From Nocardioides euryhalodurans (GTDB lineage: Bacteria > Actinomycetota > Actinomycetes > Propionibacteriales > Nocardioidaceae), in assembly GCF_004564375.1 (NCBI RefSeq), contig NZ_CP038267.1, forward strand, positions 3,164,501 through 3,228,500: a stretch of DNA of 64,000 nucleotides, given 5' to 3'. The notes beneath the pieces were generated by a model, which saw only the letters and a program-made list of their open reading frames with translations, searched no databases and was not told the origin of the DNA. The position numbers and the translations under genes were made by a program. Shown here in pieces: positions 16,769-24,975 of the stretch. The first letter of the stretch is position 1. The number at the start of each line of letters is the position of its first letter.

Positions 16769-16774
16769 AACCTA
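16769..16774 (-). promoter_or_regulatory. leaderless -10 of the crcB pair
   Basis: On the minus strand TAGGTT, 8 nt, GTG 16760. Confidence 0.6.
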
Positions 16775-16828
16775 GCGGCCGCCCGGCCCCACGGAACGGC
16801 CAACCATCCACCAACCCCGCAGCCCTAA

Positions 16829-16844
16829 CGTGAGCGCCATCACA
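16829..16844. promoter_or_regulatory. CRP/GlxR-like site before coxS
   Basis: CGTGA-GCGCCA-TCACA, with TAACGT (16826-16831) overlapping its left half. The 20 bases from CTA to TCACA match the site at 14671 in 17 positions. It lies 39 bp before the coxS-like start. Confidence 0.72.
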
Positions 16845-16882
16845 GGTCCGTCCTGGATCACTGCCACGAGGAGGAGCCGCAC

Positions 16883-17353
16883 ATGGCCCGGATCAGTCTC
16901 AACGTCGATGGGGCGTCCGTCTCCGACGACGTCGAACCCCGCATGCTGCTCGTGCACTACCTGCGCGAGAAGCTCGGCAAGACCGGCACCGTCGTCGGGT
17001 GCGACACGAGCAACTGCGGTGCCTGCACCGTGCACCTGGACGGCCAGAGCGTGAAGTCCTGCAACATGCTCGCCGTGCAGGCCGACGGCCACGAGGTCAC
17101 GACCATCGAGGGCCTCGCCGACGGCGAGAAGCTGCACCCGGTCCAGGAGGCGTTCCGCGAGTGCCACGGCCTCCAGTGCGGCTACTGCACGCCCGGGATG
17201 ATCATGCAGTCCATCGACCTCCTCAACGAGCACCCGCACCCCACCGAGGAGCAGGTGCGCGAGGGCCTCGAGGGCAACCTGTGCCGCTGCACCGGGTACC
17301 ACAACATCGTCCGCAGCGTCCTCCACGCCGCCGAGGGGGGTGCGTCCTCGTGA
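16883..17353 (+). CDS. coxS: CoxS-like [2Fe-2S] subunit of a molybdenum hydroxylase
   Basis: A 156-aa iron-sulfur subunit. The plant-type cluster is bound by C40, C45, C48 and C60 ([16 protein letters not shown]), and the second cluster in the helical domain by C99, C102, C134 and C136 ([23 protein letters not shown]). All eight ligands are present. It passes electrons from the molybdenum site to the FAD subunit. ATG 16883 follows GAGGAGGAG at a normal distance. It overlaps coxL by 4 bp. The small-medium-large order here is S-L-M, not the M-S-L of classical form I clusters. Confidence 0.96.
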   Translation: MARISLNVDGASVSDDVEPRMLLVHYLREKLGKTGTVVGCDTSNCGACTVHLDGQSVKSCNMLAVQADGHEVTTIEGLADGEKLHPVQEAFRECHGLQCGYCTPGMIMQSIDLLNEHPHPTEEQVREGLEGNLCRCTGYHNIVRSVLHAAEGGASS

Positions 17354-19827
17354 CCGCCACCCAGGAGCGCCCCGCGGCCGAGATCGGCCGCGACCGCCGC
17401 CGCAAGGAGGACCAGCGCCTGATCACCGGCCGTACCCGCTGGACCGACAACCTCACGCTGCCCGGCATGCTGCACCTCGCGATGGTGCGTAGCCCGTTCG
17501 CCCACGCCACCATCACCTCCATCGACACCGAGGCGGCGAAGTCCGCGCCCGACATCGTCACCGTCGTCACCGGGGCTGATGTCGCGGACGAGCAGGGAAG
17601 CATCCCGACGGCCTGGAACATCACGACGGAGCAGAAGTCGCCCCCGCACCCGGCCATCGCGGTCGACCGGGTGGCGTTCGCCGGTGAGATCGTGGCGGTG
17701 GTGGTCGCCCGCAGCGCCGCTGCCGCGCGCGACGCCGCCGAGTTGGTGAATGTCGACTACGAGGAGCTGCCGGCCGCCCTCGACCTCAAGCAGGCCGCCG
17801 AGGACACGGTCCTCGCGCACCCCGACCTCGGCACCAACAGGTCCGCCTTCTGGCAGTTCGACTCGGCCGATGCGGGGACGGGGGGCTCGGTCGACGGAGC
17901 CATCGAGGAGGCGCGGGCGAATGGCATCGTCATCGAGCGCGAGTACCGCCAGCAGCGGCTGATCCCCGCGTTCATGGAGCCGCGCTCGTTCGTGTGCGAC
18001 CCCACCGGTGAGCAGCTGGTGCTCTGGTCCTCGACCCAGATCCCGCACATCACCCGGTTCTTCCTCGCCGCAGTGCTCGGGATCTCGGAGAGCAAGATCC
18101 GGGTCATCGCTCCGGATGTCGGGGGTGGCTTCGGAGGCAAGCTCCAGTTCGTCCCCGAGGAGATCATCGCCGTCCTCCTCGCTCGCCGCACCGGCAAATC
18201 GGTCAAGTACACCGAGACCCGCTCGGAGTCGCTGATGGCGGCCCACCACGGCCGCGACCAGTGGCAACGCCTGACTCTCGCGGCGACCAGCGACGGCACG
18301 GTCACCGGGCTCAAGGTCGACCTGCTCGCGGATCTCGGCGCCTACGCCGGGACGGTCGGCGGTGGAGTGCCGATCCTCGGGGCCTTCATGTTCAACGCCA
18401 TCTACAAGTTCCCGGCCTACCAGTTCAACTGCACCACCCTCTACACCAACAAGACGCTCACCGACGCCTACCGTGGCGCGGGCCGTCCGGAGGCGACGTA
18501 CGCGATCGAGCGGCTGATGGACGAGCTCGCCGTCGAGGTGGGTGTCGACCCGATGGCGATCCGCGAGCAGAACTGGATCAAGCACGAGGAGTTCCCCTTC
18601 ACCACGGTGGCCGGACTGGAGTACGACTCCGGCAACTACGAGGCGGCCACCGAGAAGGCCATGGCGATGTTCGGCTACGACGACCTGCGGGCCGAGCAGA
18701 AGCGACGCCGCGACGCCGGTGACCGGGTCCAGCTCGGCCTCGGCATCTCGACCTTCACCGAGATGTGCGGCCTGGCGCCGAGCCGGGTGCTGGGGGCACT
18801 GAACTACGGCGCGGGTGGCTGGGAGCACGCGGCGATCCGGATGGGCGGCACCGGCAAGGTCGAGGTCGTCACCGGTGTCAGCGCCCACGGGCAGGGCCAC
18901 GAGACGGCGTTCAGCCAGATCGTCGCCGACCGGCTGGGCGTCCCGTTCGAGGACGTGGAGGTGTTGCACGGCGACACCCAGATCGCCACGAAGGGTTACG
19001 ACACCTACGGCTCGCGGTCGCTCGTCGTGGGCGGCGAGGCATTGGTCCGAGCGGCCGACAAGGTGATCGAGAAGGCGAGGCCGATCGCCGCCCACCTGCT
19101 GGAGGCGTCCGTCGACGACCTCGAGTTCACGGACGGTCGGTTCTCGGTCAAGGGCACCGACCAGGGGATGGCCATCGGGGAGATCGCCACCGCGGTCTTC
19201 GCGGCCCACAACCTCCCCGACGGCATCGAGCCCTCGCTCGACTCCGACGCGACCTTCGACCCGGTCAGCTTCTCCTTCCCGCACGGCACCCACCTGTGCG
19301 CGATGGAGGTCGACACCGAGACCGGTGCGGTCACGATGCGCAAGTACGTCTGCGTCGACGACATCGGCAACATCATCAACCCGCTGATCGTCGCGGGCCA
19401 GGTCCACGGCGGCCTGGTGCAGGGGATCGCCCAGGCGCTCTGGGAGGAGGCGGTGCACGACGACTCCGGGACCCTGGTCTCCGGGTCGTTCGTCGACTAC
19501 CTGCTGCCGACCTCGGCCGACACGATCAGCTTCGACATCGACCACACCACGTCGCCGTCGACCACCAACACCCTCGGGACCAAGGGCGTCGGCGAGGCGG
19601 GCTGCATCGCATCCACCCCCGCCGTGGTCAACGCGGTCGTCGACGCCGTACGCCACCTCGGCATCTCCGACATCCAGATGCCCTGCACGCCCGAACGGGT
19701 GTGGAAGGCGATCCACGATGCCGGTGGTGGGGGTGCTGACCCGACCACGGGTGCGGCCGCCCCGCACTTCGACGAGTCGACCGGCATGGACGGCACCGTC
19801 GACCGGACCGCTGGAGGTGCGCTGTGA
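17350..19827 (+). CDS. coxL: Molybdenum hydroxylase large subunit, form II CoxL-like
   Basis: An 825-aa xanthine-dehydrogenase-family catalytic subunit. [17 protein letters not shown] near residue 257 is the first molybdopterin-binding motif. The active-site loop at 373-379 is AYRGAGR, the form II signature, not the AYxCSFR of true aerobic CO dehydrogenases. The catalytic Glu is E749 in KGVGEAGC. The loop lacks the Cys that holds copper in form I enzymes, so CO oxidation cannot be assumed; an aldehyde, purine or other heterocycle is possible. GTG 17350 overlaps coxS (GTGA) and the end overlaps coxM. It forms the heterotrimer with the flanking products. Confidence 0.93.
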   Translation: MTATQERPAAEIGRDRRRKEDQRLITGRTRWTDNLTLPGMLHLAMVRSPFAHATITSIDTEAAKSAPDIVTVVTGADVADEQGSIPTAWNITTEQKSPPHPAIAVDRVAFAGEIVAVVVARSAAAARDAAELVNVDYEELPAALDLKQAAEDTVLAHPDLGTNRSAFWQFDSADAGTGGSVDGAIEEARANGIVIEREYRQQRLIPAFMEPRSFVCDPTGEQLVLWSSTQIPHITRFFLAAVLGISESKIRVIAPDVGGGFGGKLQFVPEEIIAVLLARRTGKSVKYTETRSESLMAAHHGRDQWQRLTLAATSDGTVTGLKVDLLADLGAYAGTVGGGVPILGAFMFNAIYKFPAYQFNCTTLYTNKTLTDAYRGAGRPEATYAIERLMDELAVEVGVDPMAIREQNWIKHEEFPFTTVAGLEYDSGNYEAATEKAMAMFGYDDLRAEQKRRRDAGDRVQLGLGISTFTEMCGLAPSRVLGALNYGAGGWEHAAIRMGGTGKVEVVTGVSAHGQGHETAFSQIVADRLGVPFEDVEVLHGDTQIATKGYDTYGSRSLVVGGEALVRAADKVIEKARPIAAHLLEASVDDLEFTDGRFSVKGTDQGMAIGEIATAVFAAHNLPDGIEPSLDSDATFDPVSFSFPHGTHLCAMEVDTETGAVTMRKYVCVDDIGNIINPLIVAGQVHGGLVQGIAQALWEEAVHDDSGTLVSGSFVDYLLPTSADTISFDIDHTTSPSTTNTLGTKGVGEAGCIASTPAVVNAVVDAVRHLGISDIQMPCTPERVWKAIHDAGGGGADPTTGAAAPHFDESTGMDGTVDRTAGGAL

Positions 19828-20678
19828 TTCCCGCCCAGTTCGACTACGTGGCCCCGACCTCGGTCGAGGACGCACTCGCGGCCCTCGCCGAGCACGGTGA
19901 CGACGCCAAGATCATCGCCGGCGGTCAGAGCCTGCTGCCGGTGTTGCGGATGCGGCTCAACGCCCCCGAGATGGTGATCGACCTCGGGCGGATCGAGTCG
20001 CTGCGCGGCATCCGCGACGACGGGGACGCCCTCGTCATCGGGGCGATGACCACCCACCACGACGTCCGCACCAGCGAGCTGGTCCGCGAGCACGCGGGTG
20101 TGATCGCCAAGGCGACCGACCAGCTGGCCGACTCGCAGATCCGTCACCGCGGCACCTTCGGCGGTGCGCTCGCCCACGCCGACCCGGCGGGCGACCTCGG
20201 CGCGGGGGCGCTCTCGCTGGGGGCCGAGTTCGTCATCGCCGGCAGCGGCGGGACCAGGACGGTCCCGGCGACGGAGTTCTTCGTCGACTTCTTCGAGACC
20301 GCGATCGGCGAGGACGAGATCCTCACCGAGATCCGGGTCCCGAAGCACACCGGCTGGGGGTCCCACTACGAGAAGTTCGTGCGGGTGGTGCACCAGTGGC
20401 CGATCGTGGCGGTCGCCGCGACCGTGCGCGTCGACGGCGGCAGCATCGCCGAGGCCCGGATCGGGCTGACCAACATGGGGTCCACGCCGGTACGGGCCAC
20501 CGCCGTCGAGGAGGCACTCGCGGGTGCTGCCGCGACCGAGGACGGCGTCCGTGCGGCCGCCGACCTGGCCGCCCAGGGCACCGAGCCACCCTCGGACCTC
20601 AACGGCGACAGCGACTACCGCAAGCACCTCGCCACGGTGCTCGTCCGGCGGGCCGTGCTCGCGGCCGCCGGGGCGTGA
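19824..20678 (+). CDS. coxM: CoxM-like FAD-binding subunit
   Basis: A 284-aa flavoprotein subunit. The two FAD-binding motifs are AGGQSLLPVLRMRL near residue 32 and TFGGALAHADPAGDLGA near 110, both typical of the CoxM/CutM family. It takes electrons from the [2Fe-2S] subunit and delivers them to quinone or another acceptor. GTG 19824 overlaps the coxL stop by 4 bp. The next gene, coxG-like, begins 10 bp later, so the four genes form one operon. Confidence 0.95.
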   Translation: MIPAQFDYVAPTSVEDALAALAEHGDDAKIIAGGQSLLPVLRMRLNAPEMVIDLGRIESLRGIRDDGDALVIGAMTTHHDVRTSELVREHAGVIAKATDQLADSQIRHRGTFGGALAHADPAGDLGAGALSLGAEFVIAGSGGTRTVPATEFFVDFFETAIGEDEILTEIRVPKHTGWGSHYEKFVRVVHQWPIVAVAATVRVDGGSIAEARIGLTNMGSTPVRATAVEEALAGAAATEDGVRAAADLAAQGTEPPSDLNGDSDYRKHLATVLVRRAVLAAAGA

Positions 20679-20688
20679 GCGGGGTCCG

Positions 20689-21516
20689 ATGGAGCTCCAC
20701 CACAGGTTCACCGTCCCTGCCGGGGTCGAGGAGACCTGGGCGCACTTCAACGACATCGAGGGTGTCGCGGGGTGCTTCCCGGGGGCGACCGTCACCGAGG
20801 CCGACACCGAGTCCTTCACGGGCACGGTCAAGGTGAAGCTCGGTCCGATCGCCCTCGTCTACACCGGAACCGGCACCTTCGTCGAGAAGGACGAGACCGC
20901 CCACCGGCTCGTGATCGACGCCAAGGGCAAGGACAAGCGGGGCAACGGCACCGCCGGGGCGATGGTGACCGCCCGCATGACCGACGCGGGCTCGGGCGCC
21001 ACCGAGGTGGACGTCACCACCGATCTCAACATCACCGGCAAGGCGGCCCAGTTCGGCCGCGGCAACGTCATCAAGGACGTGTCCGACAAGCTGCTCGGGC
21101 AGTTCGTCGCGTGCCTCGAGCAGCGGCTGACCGCCGAGCCGGCCGCCCCGGACGCACCCCCGGAGGAGGAGTCCGCCCCGGCTCCACCTCCGGGGGATGC
21201 CTCCCACCCCGCGGCGTCGGCCGTAGGAGCAGCCGCGGTCCCGGACCCGGCCGCTCCGGGCGACGCTCGATCCTCCGCGGACCCGGCGGCCTCGCCGGTG
21301 CCCGACCCGGAGGCCCCGAGAACCGAGCGGCAGGCGGCCGGCGTACCCCCTCCGTCGTCGCCGCCCCGGCCGGCGCCGCGTCCCGCCCAGCAGGACGACG
21401 CACTCGACCTGGGTGCGGCCGTGCTGCCGGTGCTCGTGCGGGCGTACTGGAAGCCGGCGGTCGGCGCGCTGGCCGTCCTGGCCCTGCTGCTGTGGTGGCT
21501 GCTGGGTCGCGACTAG
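20689..21516 (+). CDS. coxG: CoxG-like SRPBCC protein with C-terminal membrane anchor
   Basis: A 275-aa protein. Residues 1-150 form the CoxG SRPBCC domain (ELHHRFTVPAGVEETWAHF, VAGCFPGATV, GPIALVYTGTGTF). A linker of about 95 residues rich in Pro, Ala and Glu follows, and a hydrophobic helix (VGALAVLALLLWWLLG) ends the protein. CoxG links CO dehydrogenase to the membrane and is reported to hand quinone to the enzyme. The tail helix on a long tether fits that role. ATG 20689 has no clear Shine-Dalgarno and is probably coupled to coxM. Confidence 0.9.
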   Translation: MELHHRFTVPAGVEETWAHFNDIEGVAGCFPGATVTEADTESFTGTVKVKLGPIALVYTGTGTFVEKDETAHRLVIDAKGKDKRGNGTAGAMVTARMTDAGSGATEVDVTTDLNITGKAAQFGRGNVIKDVSDKLLGQFVACLEQRLTAEPAAPDAPPEEESAPAPPPGDASHPAASAVGAAAVPDPAAPGDARSSADPAASPVPDPEAPRTERQAAGVPPPSSPPRPAPRPAQQDDALDLGAAVLPVLVRAYWKPAVGALAVLALLLWWLLGRD

Positions 21517-21521
21517 CCCAA

Positions 21522-21542
21522 TCCTCGCCGGCGATGCGAGGA
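21522..21542. terminator. hairpin between convergent coxG-like and AlkB-like genes
   Basis: TCCTCGC-CGGCGAT-GCGAGGA, 7-bp stem, starting 6 bp after the coxG stop. It could terminate either strand; no T tract. Confidence 0.5.
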
Positions 21543-21569
21543 GGGCGCGGACAGGGACCTGACCAGGCG

Positions 21570-22172
21570 TCAGAACACGTTGAGCGGCCGGAACTGGACC
21601 GAGAGCCGCGGCCCCGCGTGGGCCACCTTCGGGACGGCGTGCTCCCAGGTGCGCTGGCAGGAGCCGCCCATCACCACGAGGTCGCCGTGGCCCATCTCGA
21701 CGGAGATCGACTCACCGCCACCGCGCGGGCGGAGCGCGAGCCGGCGCGGGTCGCCGACGGAGACGATCGCCACCATCGTGTCCTGGCTGTTGCCGCGACC
21801 GATCCGGTCGCCGTGCCAGGCGACGCTGTCGTGGCCGTCGCGGTAGTAGCAGCAGCCGGCCGTCACGAAGGGCTCGCCCAGCTCGGGCCGGTAGTGCTCG
21901 GAGAGCGCGTCGCGCGCCTCGACCAGGCCGGCGTGGGGGAGCGGCTCCCCGACGCCGTAGGTGTGGACCAGGCGGGGTACGTCGACGACCCGGTCGTACA
22001 TCTGGCGCCGTTCGGCGCGCCACGGCACCCGGGCGACCAGTGCGGCGAGGACCTCGTCGGGGTCGGCCAGCCAGTTGCGCTGCACGTCGAGCCAGGCCCC
22101 GCGGGCGAGCGGACGTCGCTCGGGCGCCAACAGACCGGGCCCGGAGTCGAACAGCGTCCCCTGGAACTGCAT
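21570..22172 (-). CDS. AlkB-like 2-oxoglutarate/Fe(II) dioxygenase
   Basis: A 200-aa AlkB-family dioxygenase. The iron site is the WHGD motif (H and D) near residue 119 plus a distal His in WEHAVPKV near 179; RLSVQFR near 190 supplies the 2-oxoglutarate Arg. CCYYRDGHDSVAWHGD is the characteristic nucleotide-recognition and iron strand. AlkB proteins remove alkyl groups from DNA or RNA bases. ATG 22172 has a leaderless -10 (TAGGGT) 6 nt upstream and a perfect SOS box just beyond, so it is likely damage-inducible through LexA. The family call is strong; the exact lesion repaired is unknown. Confidence 0.92.
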   Translation of the reverse strand: MQFQGTLFDSGPGLLAPERRPLARGAWLDVQRNWLADPDEVLAALVARVPWRAERRQMYDRVVDVPRLVHTYGVGEPLPHAGLVEARDALSEHYRPELGEPFVTAGCCYYRDGHDSVAWHGDRIGRGNSQDTMVAIVSVGDPRRLALRPRGGGESISVEMGHGDLVVMGGSCQRTWEHAVPKVAHAGPRLSVQFRPLNVF

Positions 22173-22178
22173 GCCGCG

Positions 22179-22184
22179 ACCCTA
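22179..22184 (-). promoter_or_regulatory. leaderless -10 of the AlkB-like gene
   Basis: Minus strand TAGGGT, 6 nt, ATG 22172. Confidence 0.65.
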
Positions 22185-22192
22185 GCACGAAG

Positions 22193-22208
22193 TCGAACAG
22201 ATGTTCGA
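22193..22208. promoter_or_regulatory. LexA-binding SOS box
   Basis: TCGAAC-AGAT-GTTCGA, a perfect match to the actinobacterial/Gram-positive SOS box TCGAAC-N4-GTTCGA. It lies between the -10 and -35 region of the AlkB-like gene and 52 bp before the likely start of the divergent GntR gene. The ATG at 22201 lies inside it and is therefore an unlikely start. Confidence 0.88.
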
Positions 22209-22243
22209 TGATCTCATGGAACAGACGCAGGACGAACACCCGA

Positions 22244-22262
22244 AAGGAGGAGTAGCCTCCTT
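22244..22262 (+). promoter_or_regulatory. hairpin enclosing the Shine-Dalgarno of the GntR gene
   Basis: AAGGAGG-AGTAG-CCTCCTT, a 7-bp stem. The left arm is a near-ideal Shine-Dalgarno sequence and the right arm ends in the first two bases of the TTG start at 22261. Ribosome access would need this stem to open. Confidence 0.55.
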
Positions 22263-22986
22263 GTCCGTGGAGGGAGTGTTGGTCGGCCACGGCCGCGTGC
22301 CCAAGCACGTGCAGGTCCGTGAGTACGTCCGGGGGTTGGTCCGCGAGGCCCAGCCCGGCACCGCAGCGCCCTCCGAGCGCGAGCTCGTCCACCAGTTCCA
22401 CGTCGCCCGGATGACCGTCCGCCAGGCCATGGACTCGCTCGTCGCCGAGGGCCTGCTCGAGCGGATCCCCGGTCGCGGGACCTTCGTCGCCCACCCGCGC
22501 CGCACGGTCGGGCGGATGCGGAGCTTCACCGAGGAGATGGGCAGCCGCGGGATGCTCGCGGAGTCCCAGACGCTCCTCGCCCGGCGCGAGACGGCCGGTC
22601 CCGGCGTCGCGCGGGCCCTGGAGATGACCGCCGGCGACCCCGTCATCCACTGGCGCCGGCTGCGCCGCGCCGACGGGCACCCGATGTGCGTCGAGGACGC
22701 CTACCTCAACGAGGTGCTGCTCCCGGGATTCCTGCAGAGCGGCATGCCCACCAGCCTCTACGAGGCCCTCGCCGACCGCGGCCTGCGTCCGACCTGGGCC
22801 GAGGACTCCATCACCGCCGACGTCGCCAACGCCGACGAGGGACGGCTGCTCGAGATCCCGGCCGGTGGTCCCGTGATGCGACACTCGCGCCGGGCGCTCG
22901 CGGTGGAGAAGATCGTGGAGGTGTCGCGCTCGGTCTACCGCGGCGACCGCTTCACGATGTGGGTGCAGCTCGGGCGGGAGACCTAG
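22261..22986 (+). CDS. GntR-family regulator, HutC/UTRA subgroup
   Basis: A 241-aa regulator (from TTG 22261). The winged helix lies at about 15-80 (PSERELVHQFHVARMTVRQA, then GLLERIPGRGTFV), followed by a UTRA ligand domain from about 95 (MRSFTEEMGSRGM to EVSRSVYRGDRFTMWVQL). Start choice: AAGGAGG at 22244-22250 favours TTG 22261; ATG 22216 and ATG 22201 are in frame but lack a Shine-Dalgarno, and the latter is inside the SOS box. UTRA domains bind small organic acids or sugars. No obvious target operon is adjacent. Divergent from the AlkB-like gene. Confidence 0.92.
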   Translation: MSVEGVLVGHGRVPKHVQVREYVRGLVREAQPGTAAPSERELVHQFHVARMTVRQAMDSLVAEGLLERIPGRGTFVAHPRRTVGRMRSFTEEMGSRGMLAESQTLLARRETAGPGVARALEMTAGDPVIHWRRLRRADGHPMCVEDAYLNEVLLPGFLQSGMPTSLYEALADRGLRPTWAEDSITADVANADEGRLLEIPAGGPVMRHSRRALAVEKIVEVSRSVYRGDRFTMWVQLGRET

Positions 22987-22993
22987 GAACCGC

Positions 22994-23335
22994 TCAGAGC
23001 CTTCCCAGCTCGGCCACGGCCGTCCCGGACTCCTCGCAGACCCACACCGGGTCGGGCCCGCCGAGGTCGGGCTGGATGTGCAGGGCGTGCTCGGGGGCGT
23101 CTCCGCAACCCAGGCAGACCGGCCACCGGCCTCCGGCGTCGAGGACGGCGTCCTGCACGTCCTGGGCGACCAGCCCGGCGACGTACATCGCACCCTCGGG
23201 CCACTGCTCGGCCCACCACTTCCGATCCTCCACGGCGTCCTCGAGGACCGACACCATCTCGGGGGTCGCCTGCCGGCGTGCCTGCAGGTCGGCGAGGACC
23301 CGGGCCCGTGCCGCGAGGAAGAGCCGGTGGTCCAT
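22994..23335 (-). CDS. Hypothetical protein with a Cys pair
   Basis: A 113-aa soluble protein. The N-terminal 60 residues are helical and charged (LFLAARARVLADLQARRQAT; EDRKWWAEQWPEG), followed by CLGCGDAPEHALHI with a CxxC pair and a further Cys in WVCEES, so a metal site is possible. ATG 23335 is preceded by GGAGGG. I recognise no named family. It converges with the GntR gene (7-bp gap) and is divergent from cutC. Confidence 0.75.
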   Translation of the reverse strand: MDHRLFLAARARVLADLQARRQATPEMVSVLEDAVEDRKWWAEQWPEGAMYVAGLVAQDVQDAVLDAGGRWPVCLGCGDAPEHALHIQPDLGGPDPVWVCEESGTAVAELGRL

Positions 23336-23385
23336 CCCTCCATTGTGCCTCGCGCGCCCACCCCGCCGGGTGGAGCCGGCGGTCC

Positions 23386-23391
23386 TACAGT
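23386..23391 (+). promoter_or_regulatory. leaderless -10 of the cutC-like gene
   Basis: TACAGT, 6 nt, ATG 23398. Confidence 0.65.
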
Positions 23392-23397
23392 GAGTCC

Positions 23398-24111
23398 ATG
23401 GGTGAGGCCGTGCTCGAGGTCGCCGTACGGGGCCCCGGCGACGTCCCCGGGGCCGACGAGGGGGGTGCCGACCGACTCCACCTCGCGACGGACGGCGACC
23501 TCTCACCGGAGCCGGCCCTCGTCTCGTCCGTGTGCCGCGAGACCGAGCTGCCGGTCTTCGTCGTGCTGCGGCTCACCGACTCCTGGACGACCACCGGCGG
23601 CGAGCTCGCCCGGCTGGTCGGGCTCGCCGGTGACTACCTCCGGTGCGGGGCAGCCGGGCTGTCCTTCGGCTTCCTCGATTCCGACCTCGACGTCGACACC
23701 GAGGTCTGCTCCCACCTCGCCGCCCAGCTGCCCGGGGTGCCGTGGACCTTCCACCGGGCGATCGACTCCTCGCTGGACGCGGAGCGGGCGTGGGCGAGGG
23801 TCGTGGACCTCCCCGGGCTGGTCGGCGTCTGCTCGGCCGGCTCGCCGCAGGGGCTCGCCACCGGCTACGACGACCTGCTTGCGCTGGCGAGCCGTGCTCC
23901 GCGGGTCGCCCGGCTGCTGGTCCCGGGACGCGGGCTGCTCGGCGAGCACGTCCCGTGGTTCGTCCGGGCCGGCGTGCGCGCCTTCCACCTCGGGCCCCAG
24001 GTGCGGCCGGGCGGCAGTGACAAGGCGTACGTCGACGCGGGCCACGTCCGCTCGTGGCGGCTGCTCGTCGACGACGCGGTGGCCCGCGTCACCGGGGCCT
24101 CCGCCGGATGA
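23398..24111 (+). CDS. CutC-family protein
   Basis: A 237-aa TIM-barrel protein of the CutC family. VLEVAVRGPGDVPGADEGGA followed by DRLHLATDGDLSPEPALV matches the EVC...AxxGGADRIEL..L..GGLTPS opening of the family; WTFHRAIDSSLDAERAW near 118 is the FHRAFD motif. CutC was first linked to copper tolerance, but its reaction is not established. This copy is divergent from the consensus in the second strand. The ATG of the next gene overlaps its stop by 4 bp. Confidence 0.82.
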   Translation: MGEAVLEVAVRGPGDVPGADEGGADRLHLATDGDLSPEPALVSSVCRETELPVFVVLRLTDSWTTTGGELARLVGLAGDYLRCGAAGLSFGFLDSDLDVDTEVCSHLAAQLPGVPWTFHRAIDSSLDAERAWARVVDLPGLVGVCSAGSPQGLATGYDDLLALASRAPRVARLLVPGRGLLGEHVPWFVRAGVRAFHLGPQVRPGGSDKAYVDAGHVRSWRLLVDDAVARVTGASAG

Positions 24112-24365
24112 TCCTCATCGACCCGCCGAACGCGGCTGGGCGGGGTCGGCTGTGGTCCCACCTCGCCAGCGACGCGTCCTACGACGAGCTGCACGCGTTC
24201 GCGCGTGAGGTCGGCATCCCCGAGCGCGGCTTCGACCGCGACCACTACGACGTCCCCGAGGAGTGGTACGGCGACATGGTCGCCGCCGGCGCCACCCCCG
24301 TCTCCTCCCGCGAGCTGGTCTCCCGCCTCGTCGCCACCGGGCTGCGCCGCCGCAAGCCCCGCTGA
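24108..24365 (+). CDS. DUF4031 domain protein
   Basis: An 85-aa protein starting MILIDPPNAAGRGRLWSHLA, the typical opening of DUF4031, with the HAFAREVGIPERGFDRDHYD segment at 36-55. The family is short, cytoplasmic and of unknown function. It overlaps the cutC-like gene and is probably co-transcribed with it. It converges with the HD-domain gene (3-bp gap). Confidence 0.88.
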   Translation: MILIDPPNAAGRGRLWSHLASDASYDELHAFAREVGIPERGFDRDHYDVPEEWYGDMVAAGATPVSSRELVSRLVATGLRRRKPR

Positions 24366-24368
24366 GAC

Positions 24369-24944
24369 TCAGCTGCCGGTGAGGCGGGCCAGCTCGGCGG
24401 CGACGTTGGCGTGGGCGCGCTCCTCCCAGAGCTCACGGGCGCGCGGGGTGTGGAACAGGTGCGGGCGGTCGACGAGGTCGCGCAGGATGGCGGCGCGGCC
24501 GTGGGCGAACGCGGCGTCGGGGAGGTGGGCGTACTCCTGGCGCACGCCCCTGGTGTAGGCGTCGTAGCGCTCCTCGCCGGCGGCCAGGATCGCGAGGTCG
24601 GCGTCGCACAGCAGCCGGCCCGGTTCGTCGTCCGCGGCCGGTCGGTGCTGCTCGGTGAGCCGCACCAGTCGCGCCACCTCGCGGGCCGGCGGTTCGGGCA
24701 GGGCACGGCGGGCCCACTGGGCCGACCGTTCCTCGGCGCCCGCCCGGCCGTCGTAGACCGCGTCGTGGAACCAGGCCGCCAGCAGCACGGCGGGGTCGTC
24801 GCAGCCGAGCAGGTCGAGGTGGTCGAGCACCTCGGTCAGGTGCAGCCGGTCGTGGTAGCCGCGCCCGTCGTGGTCGTACGCCGCCACGAGCTCGTCACGG
24901 AGGTCGGGGTGCGTCCCCAGCGGCCACCGGTCCTCGAGCTCCAT
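24369..24944 (-). CDS. HD-superfamily metal-dependent phosphohydrolase-like protein
   Basis: A 191-aa protein. GRGYHDRLHLTEVLDHLD near residue 29 and AAWFHDAVYDGRAG near 57 supply the His and His-Asp metal ligands of an HD domain; LCDADLAILAAGEERYDAY near 110 supplies the later Asp. This is the 'predicted metal-dependent HD superfamily phosphohydrolase' family found in many bacteria. Substrate unknown. ATG 24944 is chosen by alignment of the first helix with the family. Confidence 0.88.
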   Translation of the reverse strand: MELEDRWPLGTHPDLRDELVAAYDHDGRGYHDRLHLTEVLDHLDLLGCDDPAVLLAAWFHDAVYDGRAGAEERSAQWARRALPEPPAREVARLVRLTEQHRPAADDEPGRLLCDADLAILAAGEERYDAYTRGVRQEYAHLPDAAFAHGRAAILRDLVDRPHLFHTPRARELWEERAHANVAAELARLTGS

Positions 24945-24975
24945 GTCCGCATTCAACCAAGGACCGGGCCGGGGT

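Noticed and set aside
16761..16830. Fluoride riboswitch before the crcB pair
   Set aside because: The crcB start has a -10 hexamer 8 nt upstream, leaving no room for a leader RNA, and no conserved aptamer core was seen.
17350..19827. True aerobic CO dehydrogenase (form I)
   Set aside because: The active-site loop is AYRGAGR. Form I needs AYxCSFR with the copper-binding Cys.
17182..19875. 897-codon open frame on the minus strand opposite coxL
   Set aside because: It is the mirror of a clearly conserved gene. High third-position GC leaves long open antisense frames; the product is Arg/Gly/Asp/Val-rich without any motif.
22201..22260. N-terminal 20 codons of the GntR frame (ATG 22201)
   Set aside because: The ATG lies inside the SOS box and has no Shine-Dalgarno; the residues are not part of the winged-helix domain.
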